DNA from: Alphaproteobacteria bacterium
GTDB lineage: Bacteria; Pseudomonadota; Alphaproteobacteria; Thalassobaculales; Thalassobaculaceae
Direction: 5' to 3'
Length of the DNA stretch: 64,000 bases
Assembly (NCBI GenBank): GCA_024742275.1
Contig: JANSYS010000017.1
Location: 35,870-99,869, forward strand
Of the stretch, positions 35,730 through 45,573 are shown one piece after another. How positions within the stretch are numbered: position 1 is the stretch's first letter; the number at the start of each line of letters is the position of its first letter. A program made the position numbers and the translations under genes. Below the pieces are notes generated by a model. That model searched no databases, was not told the DNA's origin, and worked only from the letters and a program-made list of their open reading frames with translations.

Positions 35730-36269
35730 CTATATGAGCGACTCGATGAAGACTTCTTCGATCATGTCCGGGTAGCGGGCCGAGAGCTGGGTCTGGGCCT
35801 CCATCTTGAACAGTTCGATCTGCTCGCGGTTCGGGCGGCCGTTTTCATAGAGCCTCACGGCGAGCGGATAGACGATCCCGTTCACCGCCCATTTCTGACC
35901 GTCGAGCGTGGTCTTCGCCTGTTCGGTGACGGCCTGGATGGCGACCCGGATCCTGGCCTCCAGCGGCTGGCCGTTGACGAAGAGCGATATCGAGAACGGC
36001 CCGATCGGCAGAACCCTAGGGCCGACGACACGGCGATACTGGATCTCTCGGTTGAACTGCTTGTGTTCCTTGCGCCGCGCCTTTTCCTCTTCCTTCCGCT
36101 CCTTGGTCGAACTGGTCTCCTCCTGCGCCACGGCGTCGGTCGGTGTCACCGTGACGGGCATTGCGAACACTGCCGCAAGAAGCAGCGCCGGCATGGCACG
36201 GCGCAGCAAGGTCGGACGCATCGCTGGCAGGTGGCCGAGGATGAGGTGCGGAAGGTCTGGGCGGAACAT
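35730..36269 (-). CDS. Small exported protein of unknown function (weak FliL-like pattern)
   Basis: A 179-residue protein. A hydrophobic segment near residues 25-40 (ALLLAAVFAMPVTV) looks like a signal peptide, followed by a charged Lys/Glu stretch (KERKEEEKARRKEHK). The C-terminal domain starts at about residue 85 (VLPIGPFSISLFVNGQPLEA) and has the alternating strand-helix pattern seen in small FliL-like alphaproteobacterial proteins. That resemblance is weak. A GGAG site eight bases upstream supports the ATG at 36269; a later in-frame ATG at 36221 is an alternative. It lies 44 bases downstream of sppA on the same strand. Confidence 0.6.
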   Translation of the reverse strand: MFRPDLPHLILGHLPAMRPTLLRRAMPALLLAAVFAMPVTVTPTDAVAQEETSSTKERKEEEKARRKEHKQFNREIQYRRVVGPRVLPIGPFSISLFVNGQPLEARIRVAIQAVTEQAKTTLDGQKWAVNGIVYPLAVRLYENGRPNREQIELFKMEAQTQLSARYPDMIEEVFIESLI

Positions 36270-36313
36270 ATCGGTTTCTCCGGTTGACCGACCGGGTACC
36301 GATCGATCCATTC

Positions 36314-38071
36314 CTATTGTATCACGACCGCGGGCGCGCGGCTCTGGATGCGTCCATCGGTCCCGTCGAGCCGAATTTCCGCAGCTCCGAGCGTTTCGGC
36401 CAGGATATGTGCCTGACGGACGACTGTCGCAAGGGTCTGCAGAGCGGCGATGAATTCCCGGTCGTTCAGGAGGTCCAGAATCTGGTCCCAGGTATCCTCG
36501 TTCTCCGGATAGCGGACTCGCTCGACGGGCGCGTCCGGTGCGATGCCGATCGCCTGGCGGGCAAGCTGCAGGGCTTCGGCATAGCCGCCGACGGCGTCGA
36601 CCAGTCCGACCCGCCGGGCATCCTCTCCCGTCCAAACCCGGCCTCGGGCCAGGGCGTCGATCTCGTCCGCCGACAGCCGCCGGGCGGCGGCAACGCGGTC
36701 CGTGAAATCCGCGTAGACGGCGTCCAGCATTCGGCGAAGGCGGTCGCGCTGGCTGTTGGTGAACGGCTCGGTCGGAGAGAACATGCCCGCGTTCTCACCG
36801 ATGCTGATCCGGCCGATCGTGACGTCCCAGTCGCGCAGCAGTTCCGCGGCGCTGATCTTTCCGCCGAGGGTTCCGATCGAGCCGGTGAGGGTTCCCGGAT
36901 GGGCGATGATGTGGTCGGCGGCGAGGGCAGCGAAATAACCGCCGGATGCGGCGATGTCGGCAAAGCTGACGATGACCGGCCGCCCGCTCTCGCGCACCCG
37001 CTCGACCGCATGGCGAATGGTGTCGGAGGCGACATAGCTGCCGCCAGGCGACGAGATACGCAGGATCAGCGCCTTGGCGGCCGGATCTGCGCGCACGGCG
37101 TCCAAGGCCGCGACCACAGCGCCGGAGGCGGCGTCGCCGCGGCCGGCCAGACCACCGCCTTCACCACGGACGATGGCGCCGTCGAGTTGGACCAGGGCGA
37201 TACGGGTGCCGTCGGCGTGGGGTCGACCGGCGCCGTCCAGATAGCGGCCGACCGGGGCGCTCTCGCCGTCCAGCGTGGCGCGCGCCTGTTCTCGATACCC
37301 GAGACTGTCGATCAGTCCGTTGGTGACGGACTCGCGCGCCAGCAGCGGACCTCGGTCGACCACCGCCTGCACGGCCCCGCCGCCGAGCCTGCGTGCCGTG
37401 GCGATCCCGCTGACGACATGGCCGAAGAGGGACTCCGCCACCCTGCTCATGTTCTCGCGCAGGGCCGGCGGCATGCGGCTTTCTGTGACGGCGGAGGCGG
37501 CCCCTTTGTACTCGTAGCGTTTCTCGAACTCAGCCCGCAGGCCGACCCGATCCAGGAGACCCGCCGCGAAGGGGAACTCGAGCTGCAGGCCGGTGAGACC
37601 CAACATGCCGGACGGCTGAAGCCAGATCCGGTCGAAGGCGCTCGCCAGATAGTACGGGCCGTTGCCGCCGCTTTCGAAACTGTCGGCGAAGGCGACGGCG
37701 GTCTTGCCGACGCTGCGGAAGCGGAAGACGGCCGCCCGCAGTTCCTGGGCCTGGGCGAGGGGAAGCGACAGGTTCGAGAGGTCGGCGAACAGGCCGGTCA
37801 CCCTGGGGTCTGCCGCCGCCCGGTCGATAGCGTCCACATAGTCGATCAGCGATAGCGGCGCGCTCTCGTCGAGCAACCCGACCAGACCCGGCACCACGGG
37901 CGCCTCATCGATGGAGCCGTTGAAGTCCAGCTCGAGCACGATCCGGTCCGGCAGCGGCTCGGCATCGTCGAAACCATCGGCCCACCACAATCCGGCTGCC
38001 ACCAGCCCGCCGGTCAGAACGACGACGACCACGCCGATGGTGGCGAAAAATCCGACGATGAAACGACGCAT
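36314..38071 (-). CDS. sppA: Signal peptide peptidase SppA, 67-kDa type
   Basis: A 585-residue inner-membrane serine protease that degrades cleaved signal peptides. One N-terminal membrane helix (about residues 8-30) is followed by two tandem ClpP-like domains. The dyad lysine is Lys189 in YEYKGAAS in the N-terminal half. The nucleophile is Ser376 in ADIAASGGYF in the C-terminal half, the same layout as E. coli SppA. Before it, RISSPGGSYVASD is the usual oxyanion strand. It lies downstream of aroC on the same strand with a 106-base gap. Confidence 0.92.
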   Translation of the reverse strand: MRRFIVGFFATIGVVVVVLTGGLVAAGLWWADGFDDAEPLPDRIVLELDFNGSIDEAPVVPGLVGLLDESAPLSLIDYVDAIDRAAADPRVTGLFADLSNLSLPLAQAQELRAAVFRFRSVGKTAVAFADSFESGGNGPYYLASAFDRIWLQPSGMLGLTGLQLEFPFAAGLLDRVGLRAEFEKRYEYKGAASAVTESRMPPALRENMSRVAESLFGHVVSGIATARRLGGGAVQAVVDRGPLLARESVTNGLIDSLGYREQARATLDGESAPVGRYLDGAGRPHADGTRIALVQLDGAIVRGEGGGLAGRGDAASGAVVAALDAVRADPAAKALILRISSPGGSYVASDTIRHAVERVRESGRPVIVSFADIAASGGYFAALAADHIIAHPGTLTGSIGTLGGKISAAELLRDWDVTIGRISIGENAGMFSPTEPFTNSQRDRLRRMLDAVYADFTDRVAAARRLSADEIDALARGRVWTGEDARRVGLVDAVGGYAEALQLARQAIGIAPDAPVERVRYPENEDTWDQILDLLNDREFIAALQTLATVVRQAHILAETLGAAEIRLDGTDGRIQSRAPAVVIQ

Positions 38072-38177
38072 GGGGCCTCGGTTATTGACGGAAGCGGTTT
38101 GGATCAGTTTACGGGGAGCCCGCGCCCGCTGTCGAACGCCTCGCCGCGGTAAGTACTCCGACCGTGTCGGACGGCCA

Positions 38178-39269
38178 TTACCCGATCGGGCCGACCTGGG
38201 CTTCGTGGCGCATCAGGTGGTCCAGCAACACACAGGCCATCATGGCCTCGCCCACCGGGACCGCCCGGATGCCGACACAAGGGTCGTGGCGGCCCTTGGT
38301 GATCACCTCGACCTCGTTGCCGAACCGGTCGATGGAGGCCCGCGGCGTCAGGATCGATGAAGTCGGCTTGACCACGAAGCGCACGACCACGTCCTGGCCG
38401 CTGGAGATGCCGCCAAGGATGCCGCCCGCATGGTTCGAGGCAAAGACAGGTTTGCCGTCCTCCATCCGCATCTCGTCGGACGCCTCGTGTCCCGGGATCG
38501 AGGCAGCTGCGAACCCGTCGCCGATCTCGACGCCCTTGACGGCGTTTATGCTCATCATCGCCGCCGCGAGGTCGGTGTCGAGTTTGCCGTAGATCGGCTC
38601 GCCGAGTCCCGGCGGAACGCCGGTGGCGACGGTCTCGATCACGGCGCCGGCGGAAGATCCGGATTTCCGGACTCCGTCGAGAAAGGTCTCCCACTGGGCC
38701 GCGACGACTGGGTCCGGGCAGAAGAACGGATTGTTTTCCACTTCCGCCCAATCCCAGCGCGACCGGTCGACGGCGTGCGGGCCGACCTGGACCAGAGCGC
38801 CGCGCACGGAGAACGCGTTTCCGAGACGCCGGGACAGGATCTTCTTGGCGACGGCGCCGGCCGCCACCCGCATGGCGGTCTCGCGGGCCGACGATCGGCC
38901 ACCTCCGCGGTAGTCCCGGATACCGTATTTGGCGTCGTAGGTATAGTCGGCGTGGCCCGGGCGGTAGCGGTCCTTGATCTCGCCGTAGTCCTTCGACCGC
39001 TGGTCCTGGTTGTGGATCACGAGGCTGATCGGCGTGCCGGTGGTCTGGCCCTCGAACACGCCGGACAGGATCTCCACCTCGTCTGGCTCACGGCGTTGGG
39101 TCGTGTGGCGAGACTGACCGGGGCGCCGGCGGTCGAGGTCGTGCTGGATATCGGCCTCGGTCAAAGGCACGCGCGGCGGCACGCCGTCGATCACGCATCC
39201 GATCGCCGGACCATGACTCTCACCCCAGGTCGAAACCCGGAAGACTTGGCCGAATCCGTTGCTGGCCAT
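38178..39269 (-). CDS. aroC: Chorismate synthase
   Basis: AroC converts 5-enolpyruvylshikimate-3-phosphate to chorismate, the last step of the shikimate pathway, using reduced FMN. The 363-residue length is standard. Signature regions are the opening [20 protein letters not shown] (residues 9-28), [36 protein letters not shown] and the late [15 protein letters not shown]. It follows fabI by 21 bases on the same strand, so the two share a transcript. Confidence 0.96.
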   Translation of the reverse strand: MASNGFGQVFRVSTWGESHGPAIGCVIDGVPPRVPLTEADIQHDLDRRRPGQSRHTTQRREPDEVEILSGVFEGQTTGTPISLVIHNQDQRSKDYGEIKDRYRPGHADYTYDAKYGIRDYRGGGRSSARETAMRVAAGAVAKKILSRRLGNAFSVRGALVQVGPHAVDRSRWDWAEVENNPFFCPDPVVAAQWETFLDGVRKSGSSAGAVIETVATGVPPGLGEPIYGKLDTDLAAAMMSINAVKGVEIGDGFAAASIPGHEASDEMRMEDGKPVFASNHAGGILGGISSGQDVVVRFVVKPTSSILTPRASIDRFGNEVEVITKGRHDPCVGIRAVPVGEAMMACVLLDHLMRHEAQVGPIG

Positions 39270-39290
39270 GAGCTTGATTCCCGCTTCCGG

Positions 39291-40103
39291 TCAGACGACG
39301 GAGATGTCCGGGGCGTCGACCGCCTTCATGCCGACGATGTTATAGCCGCAGTCGACGTGATGGATCTCGCCGGTCACACCGGTCGACAGGTCGGACAGCA
39401 GATAGACGCCGGCCCCGCCGACATCGTCCAGCGTCACGTTGCGGCGCAGCGGCGAGTTGTACTGGTTCCACTTCAGGATGTAGCGGAAATCGCCGATGCC
39501 GGAAGCCGCGAGCGTTTTCATCGGGCCGGCGGAGAGGCCGTTGACACGCACGCCCTTGTCGCCCATGTCGACGGCGAGGTAGCGGATGCTCGCCTCCAGC
39601 GCCGCCTTGGCCACACCCATGACGTTGTAGTGCGGCATGACCCTCTCGGCGCCGTAGTAGGTCAGTGTCAGAAGGCTTCCGCCGTCCTTCATGAGCGGCG
39701 CGGCGCGACGGGCGACGGACGTAAACGAATAGCAGGAGATGTCGAGGGTACGCTGGAAGTTCTCGCGCGTGGTATCGAGATATTTGCCCTTCAGCTCTTC
39801 CTTGTCCGAATACGCGATCGCATGGACGACGAAGTCTACGCCGCCCCAGGTCTCGCCGACCTGGTCGAATACCTGATCGATGCTGGCATCGTCGTTGACG
39901 TCGCATGGGGCGACGATCCTGCTGCCAAGTTGGTCGGCGAGTGGCCTCACCCGGCGCTCCAGAGCCTCACCCAAATACGTGAAGGCGAGCTCGGCCCCCT
40001 GCTCGGCTGCGGCTTTGGCAATGCCCCAGGCGATCGAACGGTCGTTCGCCACTCCCATGATCAGGCCGCGTTTGCCCGCCATGATGCGGGGATCTTTAGT
40101 CAT
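39291..40103 (-). CDS. fabI: Enoyl-[acyl-carrier-protein] reductase
   Basis: FabI reduces trans-2-enoyl-ACP with NADH in fatty acid elongation. The 270-residue SDR-fold protein has GVANDRSIAWGIAKA as its cofactor loop. The active-site pair is Tyr159 and Lys166 in HYNVMGVAKA, with Tyr149/150 upstream, the FabI pattern Tyr-x6-Lys. I chose the ATG at 40103. It precedes aroC in the same operon and is divergent from the yihY gene. FabI is the target of triclosan, but resistance cannot be judged from the sequence. Confidence 0.95.
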   Translation of the reverse strand: MTKDPRIMAGKRGLIMGVANDRSIAWGIAKAAAEQGAELAFTYLGEALERRVRPLADQLGSRIVAPCDVNDDASIDQVFDQVGETWGGVDFVVHAIAYSDKEELKGKYLDTTRENFQRTLDISCYSFTSVARRAAPLMKDGGSLLTLTYYGAERVMPHYNVMGVAKAALEASIRYLAVDMGDKGVRVNGLSAGPMKTLAASGIGDFRYILKWNQYNSPLRRNVTLDDVGGAGVYLLSDLSTGVTGEIHHVDCGYNIVGMKAVDAPDISVV

Positions 40104-40207
40104 TATGTCCTCGATATCGCCGGTCAGCACGGAGCCTCGCATCCTACACCATCGACCATGACCCGCAAGCGAGCGCGGCATGAGCCGGATCGTGGTAAAC
40201 TACTATC

Positions 40208-41608
40208 ATGAAGTCTTCGAACAACAAGACCTCGGCGAGCCGTTTGGACACATGGCGTATGGGGCAGGCGACGCGCGTCGTCGCCGACATCGCCAACTAT
40301 GTGATGTACGCGGTGCGGCGGTTCTATGCCGATCAGGGCGCACAGTCGGCGGCTGCTCTGACGTACACGACGCTGCTGGCCATCGTTCCGCTGCTGGCCA
40401 TCGCTTTTGCGATATTTTCCGCGTTTCCGGCGTTCGAAGCGATCCAGGATCGCTTCGAGGCCATGCTGTTCGAGAACCTGGTGCCGGAAGTCGGGCTCGA
40501 AGTGCGCAGCTACATCGCCGGATTCACCCGCAACACCACGAACCTGACGGCTGTCGGCGTGGTCGCCCTGGGCTTCTCGGCGGTTCTGCTGCTGGCCACC
40601 ATCGAGGCGACGTTCAACCGGATCTGGCGCGTCGAGCGCAACCGCCCGCTTGTCTCCCGGTTGTTGATATTCTGGACCATGCTGACGTTGGGGCCGCTGC
40701 TTCTGGCGGCGAGCTTCTCCCTGACGACGGATGTCTTTTCCGCCATCCACCGCTTCACGGCCGACGGCGCCGGTCTTGTTCCCCTCGATATGGTCGGCAA
40801 GGACGGTTTCCTGAAACGGGTCTTTGCCGCGCTGCTCCAGACGCTCGCCTTTACGGTGATGTTCATGCTGGTACCGGCGCGTCAGGTCCGGCCGCGTGAC
40901 GCCCTCATCGGCGGCGCGGTGAGCGGAATCATGCTGGAACTTCTGAAATGGGGCTTCAGGGCGTATCTGGCGGCCTTTCCCACGTATCAGACGATCTACG
41001 GCGCCGTGGCCGTCGTCCCGATCTTTCTGATCTGGCTTTACATGGGTTGGACGATCGTTCTGTTCGGTGCCGTGTTCGCCGCCTCGTTTCCCGAGTGGTG
41101 GCGGTCGAGGGAACCCGGCATGACAGCCGCGCTCTCTCCTGCCTTGCGGTTGGAAGCGGCGGTAGCCTTGATAGCGGTAGTCTCCGCAAAGGCCCGCTCG
41201 GGCGGCACGGTCGACGCCGAAGCCCTGGCCGATGCCCTACCGCTGGACGCTCGGGATTCGGTGGTGGAGGGTCTGCGCGCTAGTGGCTACATCGCCGCGA
41301 CCGACGAGGATGGCTATAGTCTGACCCGCGATCTCAGGCACGCGTCCGTCGCCGATCTGGCGCGCGATCTCGGCGTTTCGCTAGGGTCCAGCCGCGCCAC
41401 CGACGGGACCGAGACGCTGGCGCAGATGCTCGACGGGAAGCTCGGACCGGTACCGGAGTTGCTCGGTCGGTTGGCGGAGGCGGAGGACCGGCTCTTGGGG
41501 GTGTCGCTCGCGGACGTCATCGATGCACTGCTGGCCGAGCAAGCCGATGGTTGGGAAGCGTCTGGCGTCGTTGCGCTGCCGCGCCGACCGGAAGCGCCGT
41601 CCGAATAA
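40208..41608 (+). CDS. YihY/BrkB family inner-membrane protein
   Basis: A 466-residue protein of the YihY/BrkB family (often misnamed ribonuclease BN). The N-terminal 300 residues hold about six membrane helices, with the family segments SAAALTYTTLLAIVPLLAI (near residue 43) and a VAVVPIFLIWLYMGWTIVLFG helix pair late in that region. The C-terminal 150 residues form a soluble domain with a winged-helix look (ADALPLDARDSVVEGLRASG). The substrate or partner is not known. It diverges from fabI across 104 bases. Confidence 0.88.
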   Translation: MKSSNNKTSASRLDTWRMGQATRVVADIANYVMYAVRRFYADQGAQSAAALTYTTLLAIVPLLAIAFAIFSAFPAFEAIQDRFEAMLFENLVPEVGLEVRSYIAGFTRNTTNLTAVGVVALGFSAVLLLATIEATFNRIWRVERNRPLVSRLLIFWTMLTLGPLLLAASFSLTTDVFSAIHRFTADGAGLVPLDMVGKDGFLKRVFAALLQTLAFTVMFMLVPARQVRPRDALIGGAVSGIMLELLKWGFRAYLAAFPTYQTIYGAVAVVPIFLIWLYMGWTIVLFGAVFAASFPEWWRSREPGMTAALSPALRLEAAVALIAVVSAKARSGGTVDAEALADALPLDARDSVVEGLRASGYIAATDEDGYSLTRDLRHASVADLARDLGVSLGSSRATDGTETLAQMLDGKLGPVPELLGRLAEAEDRLLGVSLADVIDALLAEQADGWEASGVVALPRRPEAPSE

Positions 41609-41643
41609 CCCGTTGAAGCGTCCCTGCCTGGACGGAATCGCCG

Positions 41644-42645
41644 TCAGCCGAGGTGCTTGCGCGGATTGTAGGCGTGGGTTGCGCCCCATTTCTCGATGAA
41701 TTGGGTGAATTCGGCATCCGGCTTCTCCGGAAGTACGAGGCGCAGGGTGACGTACTGATCGCCGTCGTCACCGCCGCCCTTCGCCGGCACGCCTTTGCCC
41801 CGCAGACGCATGCGCTTTCCCCCGTTCGAACCCTTCGGGATCTTCAAGGAGACGGGTCCGTGAACCGTGGGGACCGTCACGCTTGCACCAAGGATCGCCT
41901 CCTGCAGGGTTATCGGCAGATCTAGCAGGATGTCGTTCCCGTCCCGGGTGAACGAAGCGTGCGGTTCCACATTGAGCTCGAGATAGGCGTCGCCGGCCGG
42001 CAGAGCGCCATGCGCCGGTTTACCCTGGCCTTTCAGGCGCAGGACAGTGCCCTCTTCGGTGCCTGGTGGGATCGTCAGATTGACGACTTTCCCGTCACTG
42101 AGCGTGACCCGCTTCTTGATGCCGGCGACCGCCTCGACGAACGGGACCTTGAGTCGGTATCGCAGATCCTGGGAGGTTCGCCGTGGCGAGGATCTGGCGC
42201 CGGTGTTTGCGCCTGGCCCGGCGCCCGACCCGGCAGCGCCGCCCTGGCTTGCTCGCCACTGCTTCAAAATCTCCTCGATCGGATCGGCGCCGCCGCCCGC
42301 ATCACCATCGAAGTCGTCGTCGAAGTTGAAGGTGTTCCCGCGGGTGGAGCCCGATCCGCCGCCTTGATAGCCGCTGCGGGACTTCCAACCCTTGCTCCAG
42401 AAGCTGCCGCGACCGCGCCGCTCGCGTCCCTCGGGGTCGATCTCTCCCCGGTCGTAACGCTTGCGCTTCGCCGGATCGCCCAGCAGGTCGTATGCGGCGC
42501 TGACCTCCTGGAACTTCTTGGCGACTTCGGCGTTATCCTGATTGAGGTCCGGATGATACTTCTTTGCCAGTTTGCGATAGGCCGATTTGATTTCGTCCTG
42601 ACTCGCCGACTGGCTCACGCCGAGAACCTTGTACGGATCGGTCAT
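41644..42645 (-). CDS. DnaJ-class co-chaperone without zinc finger (CbpA-like)
   Basis: A 333-residue Hsp40 protein. The N-terminal J domain (residues 1-70) has the HPD tripeptide in KKYHPDLNQD that stimulates DnaK ATPase. A glycine/serine-rich linker spans about 75-155. Two DnaJ C-terminal beta domains follow (YRLKVPFVEAVAGIKKRV, then LDLPITLQEAILGASV). The cysteine-rich zinc finger of DnaJ itself is missing, so it is a CbpA-type class II protein. It converges on the yihY gene. It lies downstream of the glycine-zipper lipoprotein gene on the same strand. Confidence 0.9.
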   Translation of the reverse strand: MTDPYKVLGVSQSASQDEIKSAYRKLAKKYHPDLNQDNAEVAKKFQEVSAAYDLLGDPAKRKRYDRGEIDPEGRERRGRGSFWSKGWKSRSGYQGGGSGSTRGNTFNFDDDFDGDAGGGADPIEEILKQWRASQGGAAGSGAGPGANTGARSSPRRTSQDLRYRLKVPFVEAVAGIKKRVTLSDGKVVNLTIPPGTEEGTVLRLKGQGKPAHGALPAGDAYLELNVEPHASFTRDGNDILLDLPITLQEAILGASVTVPTVHGPVSLKIPKGSNGGKRMRLRGKGVPAKGGGDDGDQYVTLRLVLPEKPDAEFTQFIEKWGATHAYNPRKHLG

Positions 42646-42805
42646 CCGCCGACTCCCGTGGTCGGGCGGATAGCGACGAGAATCCGGAACGCGGGCACTC
42701 GCGTCGGCATTGCCGGAGGACCTTCATAAAGACACCAGGAACCCGAGTGTCCGATCAGAGGTCCTCCGGGATCAAGCCTTTGTGCGCAAACCAATCGCCA
42801 AGGCG

Positions 42806-43279
42806 TCAGTTCACGACCTTCCAGGAGCCGTCCGGCTGACGGCAGGCGGTTCCGAAGGCTTGCTCCGTCCGGCCGCCGACGACGATGGTCTGCTGATACT
42901 CGCGACAGTACTGACCAGCATCGGTCTGATAGGTCCTTGTCGGGGTGACGCTGCCGTAGTTGCCCGAATCGGGATTGCTCCAGGTCGAGGTGGTGCCGCT
43001 CGGCTGGCTCTCCAGGGTGGTTTGCGTGGTGTTGGCGAGCGCCGCCTTGTCGGCGCGGTCCAGCGACTTGCCGACCTCGCTGCCGATCAGCGCGCCGAGG
43101 AGCGTGCCCGCGGCGACGGCGGCCAGTCGACCTTGTCCGCCGCCGAACTGAGAGCCGGCAACGGCGCCGCCGATACCGCCGAGCAAGGTTCCGCCCGCCT
43201 GCTTCGGGCCGCCATCTGCGCACGCGCCGAGGCTTAGCGCGGCAACGGTCATGGCAACGATGGCTGTTTTGCGGAGCAT
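42806..43279 (-). CDS. Glycine-zipper 2TM-domain lipoprotein
   Basis: A 157-residue outer-membrane lipoprotein. The lipobox LGAC gives Cys20 as the lipidated residue. A glycine-zipper segment (GTLLGGIGGAVAGSQFGGGQ, residues 31-50, then AAVAAGTLLGALIG) follows, and a C-terminal domain with QYCREYQQTIVVGGRTEQAFG, as in the RT0821/Lpp0805 surface-protein family common in alphaproteobacteria. No enzymatic role is known. It is divergent from pdxH across a 303-base region. Confidence 0.82.
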   Translation of the reverse strand: MLRKTAIVAMTVAALSLGACADGGPKQAGGTLLGGIGGAVAGSQFGGGQGRLAAVAAGTLLGALIGSEVGKSLDRADKAALANTTQTTLESQPSGTTSTWSNPDSGNYGSVTPTRTYQTDAGQYCREYQQTIVVGGRTEQAFGTACRQPDGSWKVVN

Positions 43280-43582
43280 GATGATCTACCTTTCACAGTG
43301 CCCCGACGCCTACGCTTTAGAGTGACGTGCGTCGGGAGGCTTCCCCCTTTTGGTTCCCAACCGGGGCCGAGCGGGGAGGCGTCGGCTCCGGCGATCCCTA
43401 TCATTTCAGTCCGAAACGCGCGGTGCGTCGATTTCCGTCGCCCCCTCGACTGAAAAACGTGGCGCGATATTCCGTCGCCGGAGCGAGCTTTTCGGATATT
43501 CGATGTTAAATATGGCGGCGATCGGGCGTCATTGAAGAGTTGTCCGAGCGTTTCGCCCATTCCGCATCGAGGAACCCTGACG
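43280..43582. promoter_or_regulatory. 303-base divergent intergenic region
   Basis: No gene longer than 60 codons with a credible start is seen. It must hold the promoters of the divergent glycine-zipper lipoprotein and pdxH genes. An AT-richer block lies at about 43488-43513 (GGATATTCGATGTTAAATAT), and a GAGGAA ribosome site precedes pdxH. I could not place reliable -35/-10 boxes or a riboswitch. Confidence 0.5.
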
Positions 43583-44197
43583 ATGAATGACCATACGCCG
43601 ATCTTCGAGCCGCAGACCGATGATCCGTTCGAGCAGTTCAGGCTCTGGTTCGCCGACGCGGAGGCCAGCGAGGTGAACGACGCCAACGCGATGACGCTGG
43701 CGACGGCGGGATCGGACGGCCGCCCATCCGCGCGGATCGTCTTGATGAAGGATGTCGACGACTCCGGGGTGGTTTTCTACACCAACACCGAGAGTCAGAA
43801 AGGCCAGCAGTTGGCCGTGAATCCGTTCGCGGCACTGTTGTTCCACTGGAAGTCACTGCGCCGCCAGGTTCGGTTCGAAGGGCCGGTGACGCCGGTGTCG
43901 GCGGCCGAGGCCGACGCCTATTACGGGAGCAGGCCACGCAACAGCCGGATCGGGGCCTGGGCCTCCCAGCAGTCCCGTCCGTTGGCCGACCGCGGAACGC
44001 TCATGCAGGCCGTCGAGCGGTTCGATGCAGAGTACCCTGGCGAGACGGTTCCCCGCCCGCCCTACTGGTCGGGCTATCGCTTGTCGCCCTTACGGATCGA
44101 GTTCTGGCACGACGGCGCGTTCCGGCTTCACGACCGGTTCGTGTTCTCCCGTCAGGCCGAAGGTCAGCCGTGGAGTGTGCAGCGTCTTTTCCCGTGA
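43583..44197 (+). CDS. pdxH: Pyridoxamine 5'-phosphate oxidase
   Basis: PdxH makes pyridoxal 5'-phosphate from pyridoxine or pyridoxamine phosphate, with FMN and oxygen. The 204-residue length is normal. Signature pieces are RIVLMKDVDDSGVVFYTNT near residue 51, LLFHWKSLRRQVRFEG near 89, ASQQSRPL and the C-terminal PYWSGYRLSPLRIEFW, then FSRQAEGQPW. The ATG at 43583 has a GAGGAA site nine bases upstream. An earlier in-frame TTG is less likely. It is divergent from the glycine-zipper gene. Confidence 0.94.
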   Translation: MNDHTPIFEPQTDDPFEQFRLWFADAEASEVNDANAMTLATAGSDGRPSARIVLMKDVDDSGVVFYTNTESQKGQQLAVNPFAALLFHWKSLRRQVRFEGPVTPVSAAEADAYYGSRPRNSRIGAWASQQSRPLADRGTLMQAVERFDAEYPGETVPRPPYWSGYRLSPLRIEFWHDGAFRLHDRFVFSRQAEGQPWSVQRLFP

Positions 44198-44316
44198 TCG
44201 TGGCCGCGATCCCGTGTGTCGCTTGATCTGCGTCAAAGCCGATCTCGATCCGCTGTCCTAGCTTCCGGTCAAGGGTGAGCGTCCCCCCGACGCGATATCG
44301 GCCATGGAGGCAAGAC

Positions 44317-45171
44317 ATGAAACGGATCTTTGTCCCGCTGCTTGGAGAACTCGGCGATCGTACGGCCCTCGATGCGGCTGGCAAGCTGCTCGGCCCGTCC
44401 GGCGGCCATGTGGATGCCAGGGTGATTCGACGTGACCCGCGGGACGTGTTGCCGATCGTCGGCGAGGGGTTCGGCGCGGCGATGATCGACGAGGTTATGA
44501 GCGCCGCCGAAAAAGCGTCCAAGGAACGTGCCGACAAGGCGAAGCAGGCGTTCGACCATTGGGTTTCGGCCGCCGGCGCGCAGGTCGATGCAAAGGGCGA
44601 AACCGGCGGTTTGTCCGCCAGTTTCGGCGACCTCGTCGGTCCGATCCCGGGGGTGGAAGTTGCCGCGGAGCGGGTCTGCGATGCGGTTATGTGCAGCCGG
44701 GTGCCGAAGGATGTCAGCCCCGACCGCGCCGCGCTCATGGAGGTCGCGGTAATGGAGGCCGGTCGGCCCGTCATCATAGTCCCGGATGCTGAGATAGAGT
44801 CGATCGGGACCAAGATCGTGGTGGCCTGGAATGGCTCGGCTGAAGCGGCGCGGGCGGTGTCCATGGCGATGCCGCTCCTGGCCCGGGCAGAGCGGGTCGT
44901 GGTCCTGACGGTGGCGGACGGGGATGTCTCGTCCGATCCGGAAGACCTTGCCGCGACCCTGCGGGCAAACGGGATCCAAGCCGACGCCGTGACCGCCGAG
45001 ATGGACAGAGCCGGCGTCGCTGCGACCTTGGAGGTCGAGGCGGGCAAGCAGCATGCGGATCTGATCCTGATCGGCGCCTACAGCCACAGCCGGGTACGGG
45101 AGTTCGTGATGGGCGGCGTGACGGACGACGCCTTGACCGAGGGATCGGTGCCGATGATGCTGGCCCGATAA
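44317..45171 (+). CDS. Tandem universal stress protein (UspA family)
   Basis: A 284-residue protein with two Usp domains fused. The first, residues 1-150, starts MKRIFVPLLGELGDR. The second, from about 155, has TKIVVAWNGSAEAARAV and the nucleotide-loop pattern IGAYSHSRVREFVMGGVTD at the end. A GGAGG site precedes the ATG. Usp proteins respond to stress and some bind ATP. Tandem-Usp proteins are common in alphaproteobacteria. Two small genes of unknown function follow on the same strand. Confidence 0.87.
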   Translation: MKRIFVPLLGELGDRTALDAAGKLLGPSGGHVDARVIRRDPRDVLPIVGEGFGAAMIDEVMSAAEKASKERADKAKQAFDHWVSAAGAQVDAKGETGGLSASFGDLVGPIPGVEVAAERVCDAVMCSRVPKDVSPDRAALMEVAVMEAGRPVIIVPDAEIESIGTKIVVAWNGSAEAARAVSMAMPLLARAERVVVLTVADGDVSSDPEDLAATLRANGIQADAVTAEMDRAGVAATLEVEAGKQHADLILIGAYSHSRVREFVMGGVTDDALTEGSVPMMLAR

Positions 45172-45199
45172 ACGTCAGAACAGCGAAGGACATAGCGGT

Positions 45200-45571
45200 A
45201 TGACCGTACGAACCATTCGCCTGGAACTTGCGCGCAGCCCCGAGTTTCCCGAGGGCAACGCGTCGCGCGGCTACGAGTTCAAGGCTCCGCTGACCGACGA
45301 CGGTTCGCTCGACCATGACGCCTGGTCGAAGGTCCGAAAGGATTGCACCTTCCGGCGGTTCTGGAACGGCCAAGCCGAGGAGACAGGGCATCTTGTCCAT
45401 GCTCGAGGAAACCGATGGATGTTCCACTACGACGGCGTCACCCACGACGACGGGGAAGAGGACGAGCCGATCTTCAAGTTCGATCGGCATCACTTCGTCG
45501 AGGGCGAGTATGTTTCGATAACCGAGCATGACGGGGGGATGCAGACGTTCCGCGTGGCAAGCGTCCGCTGA
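45200..45571 (+). CDS. Small protein of unknown function
   Basis: A 123-residue cytoplasmic protein with no signal or membrane helix. The N-terminal half contains PEFPEGNASRGYEFKAPL and CTFRRFWNGQAEETGHLV; the C-terminal half is acidic with DDGEEDEPIFKFDRHHFVEG. It may be a small beta-barrel by its alternating pattern. It lies 28 bases after the Usp gene and two bases before the next small gene, so the three may be one transcript. No family is recognised. Confidence 0.65.
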   Translation: MTVRTIRLELARSPEFPEGNASRGYEFKAPLTDDGSLDHDAWSKVRKDCTFRRFWNGQAEETGHLVHARGNRWMFHYDGVTHDDGEEDEPIFKFDRHHFVEGEYVSITEHDGGMQTFRVASVR

Positions 45572-45573
45572 AG

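Noticed and set aside
36284..37855. A 523-codon open frame antisense to sppA
   Set aside because: It lies over a clear SppA gene with both catalytic residues and has no ribosome site or recognisable domain; it is a GC shadow.
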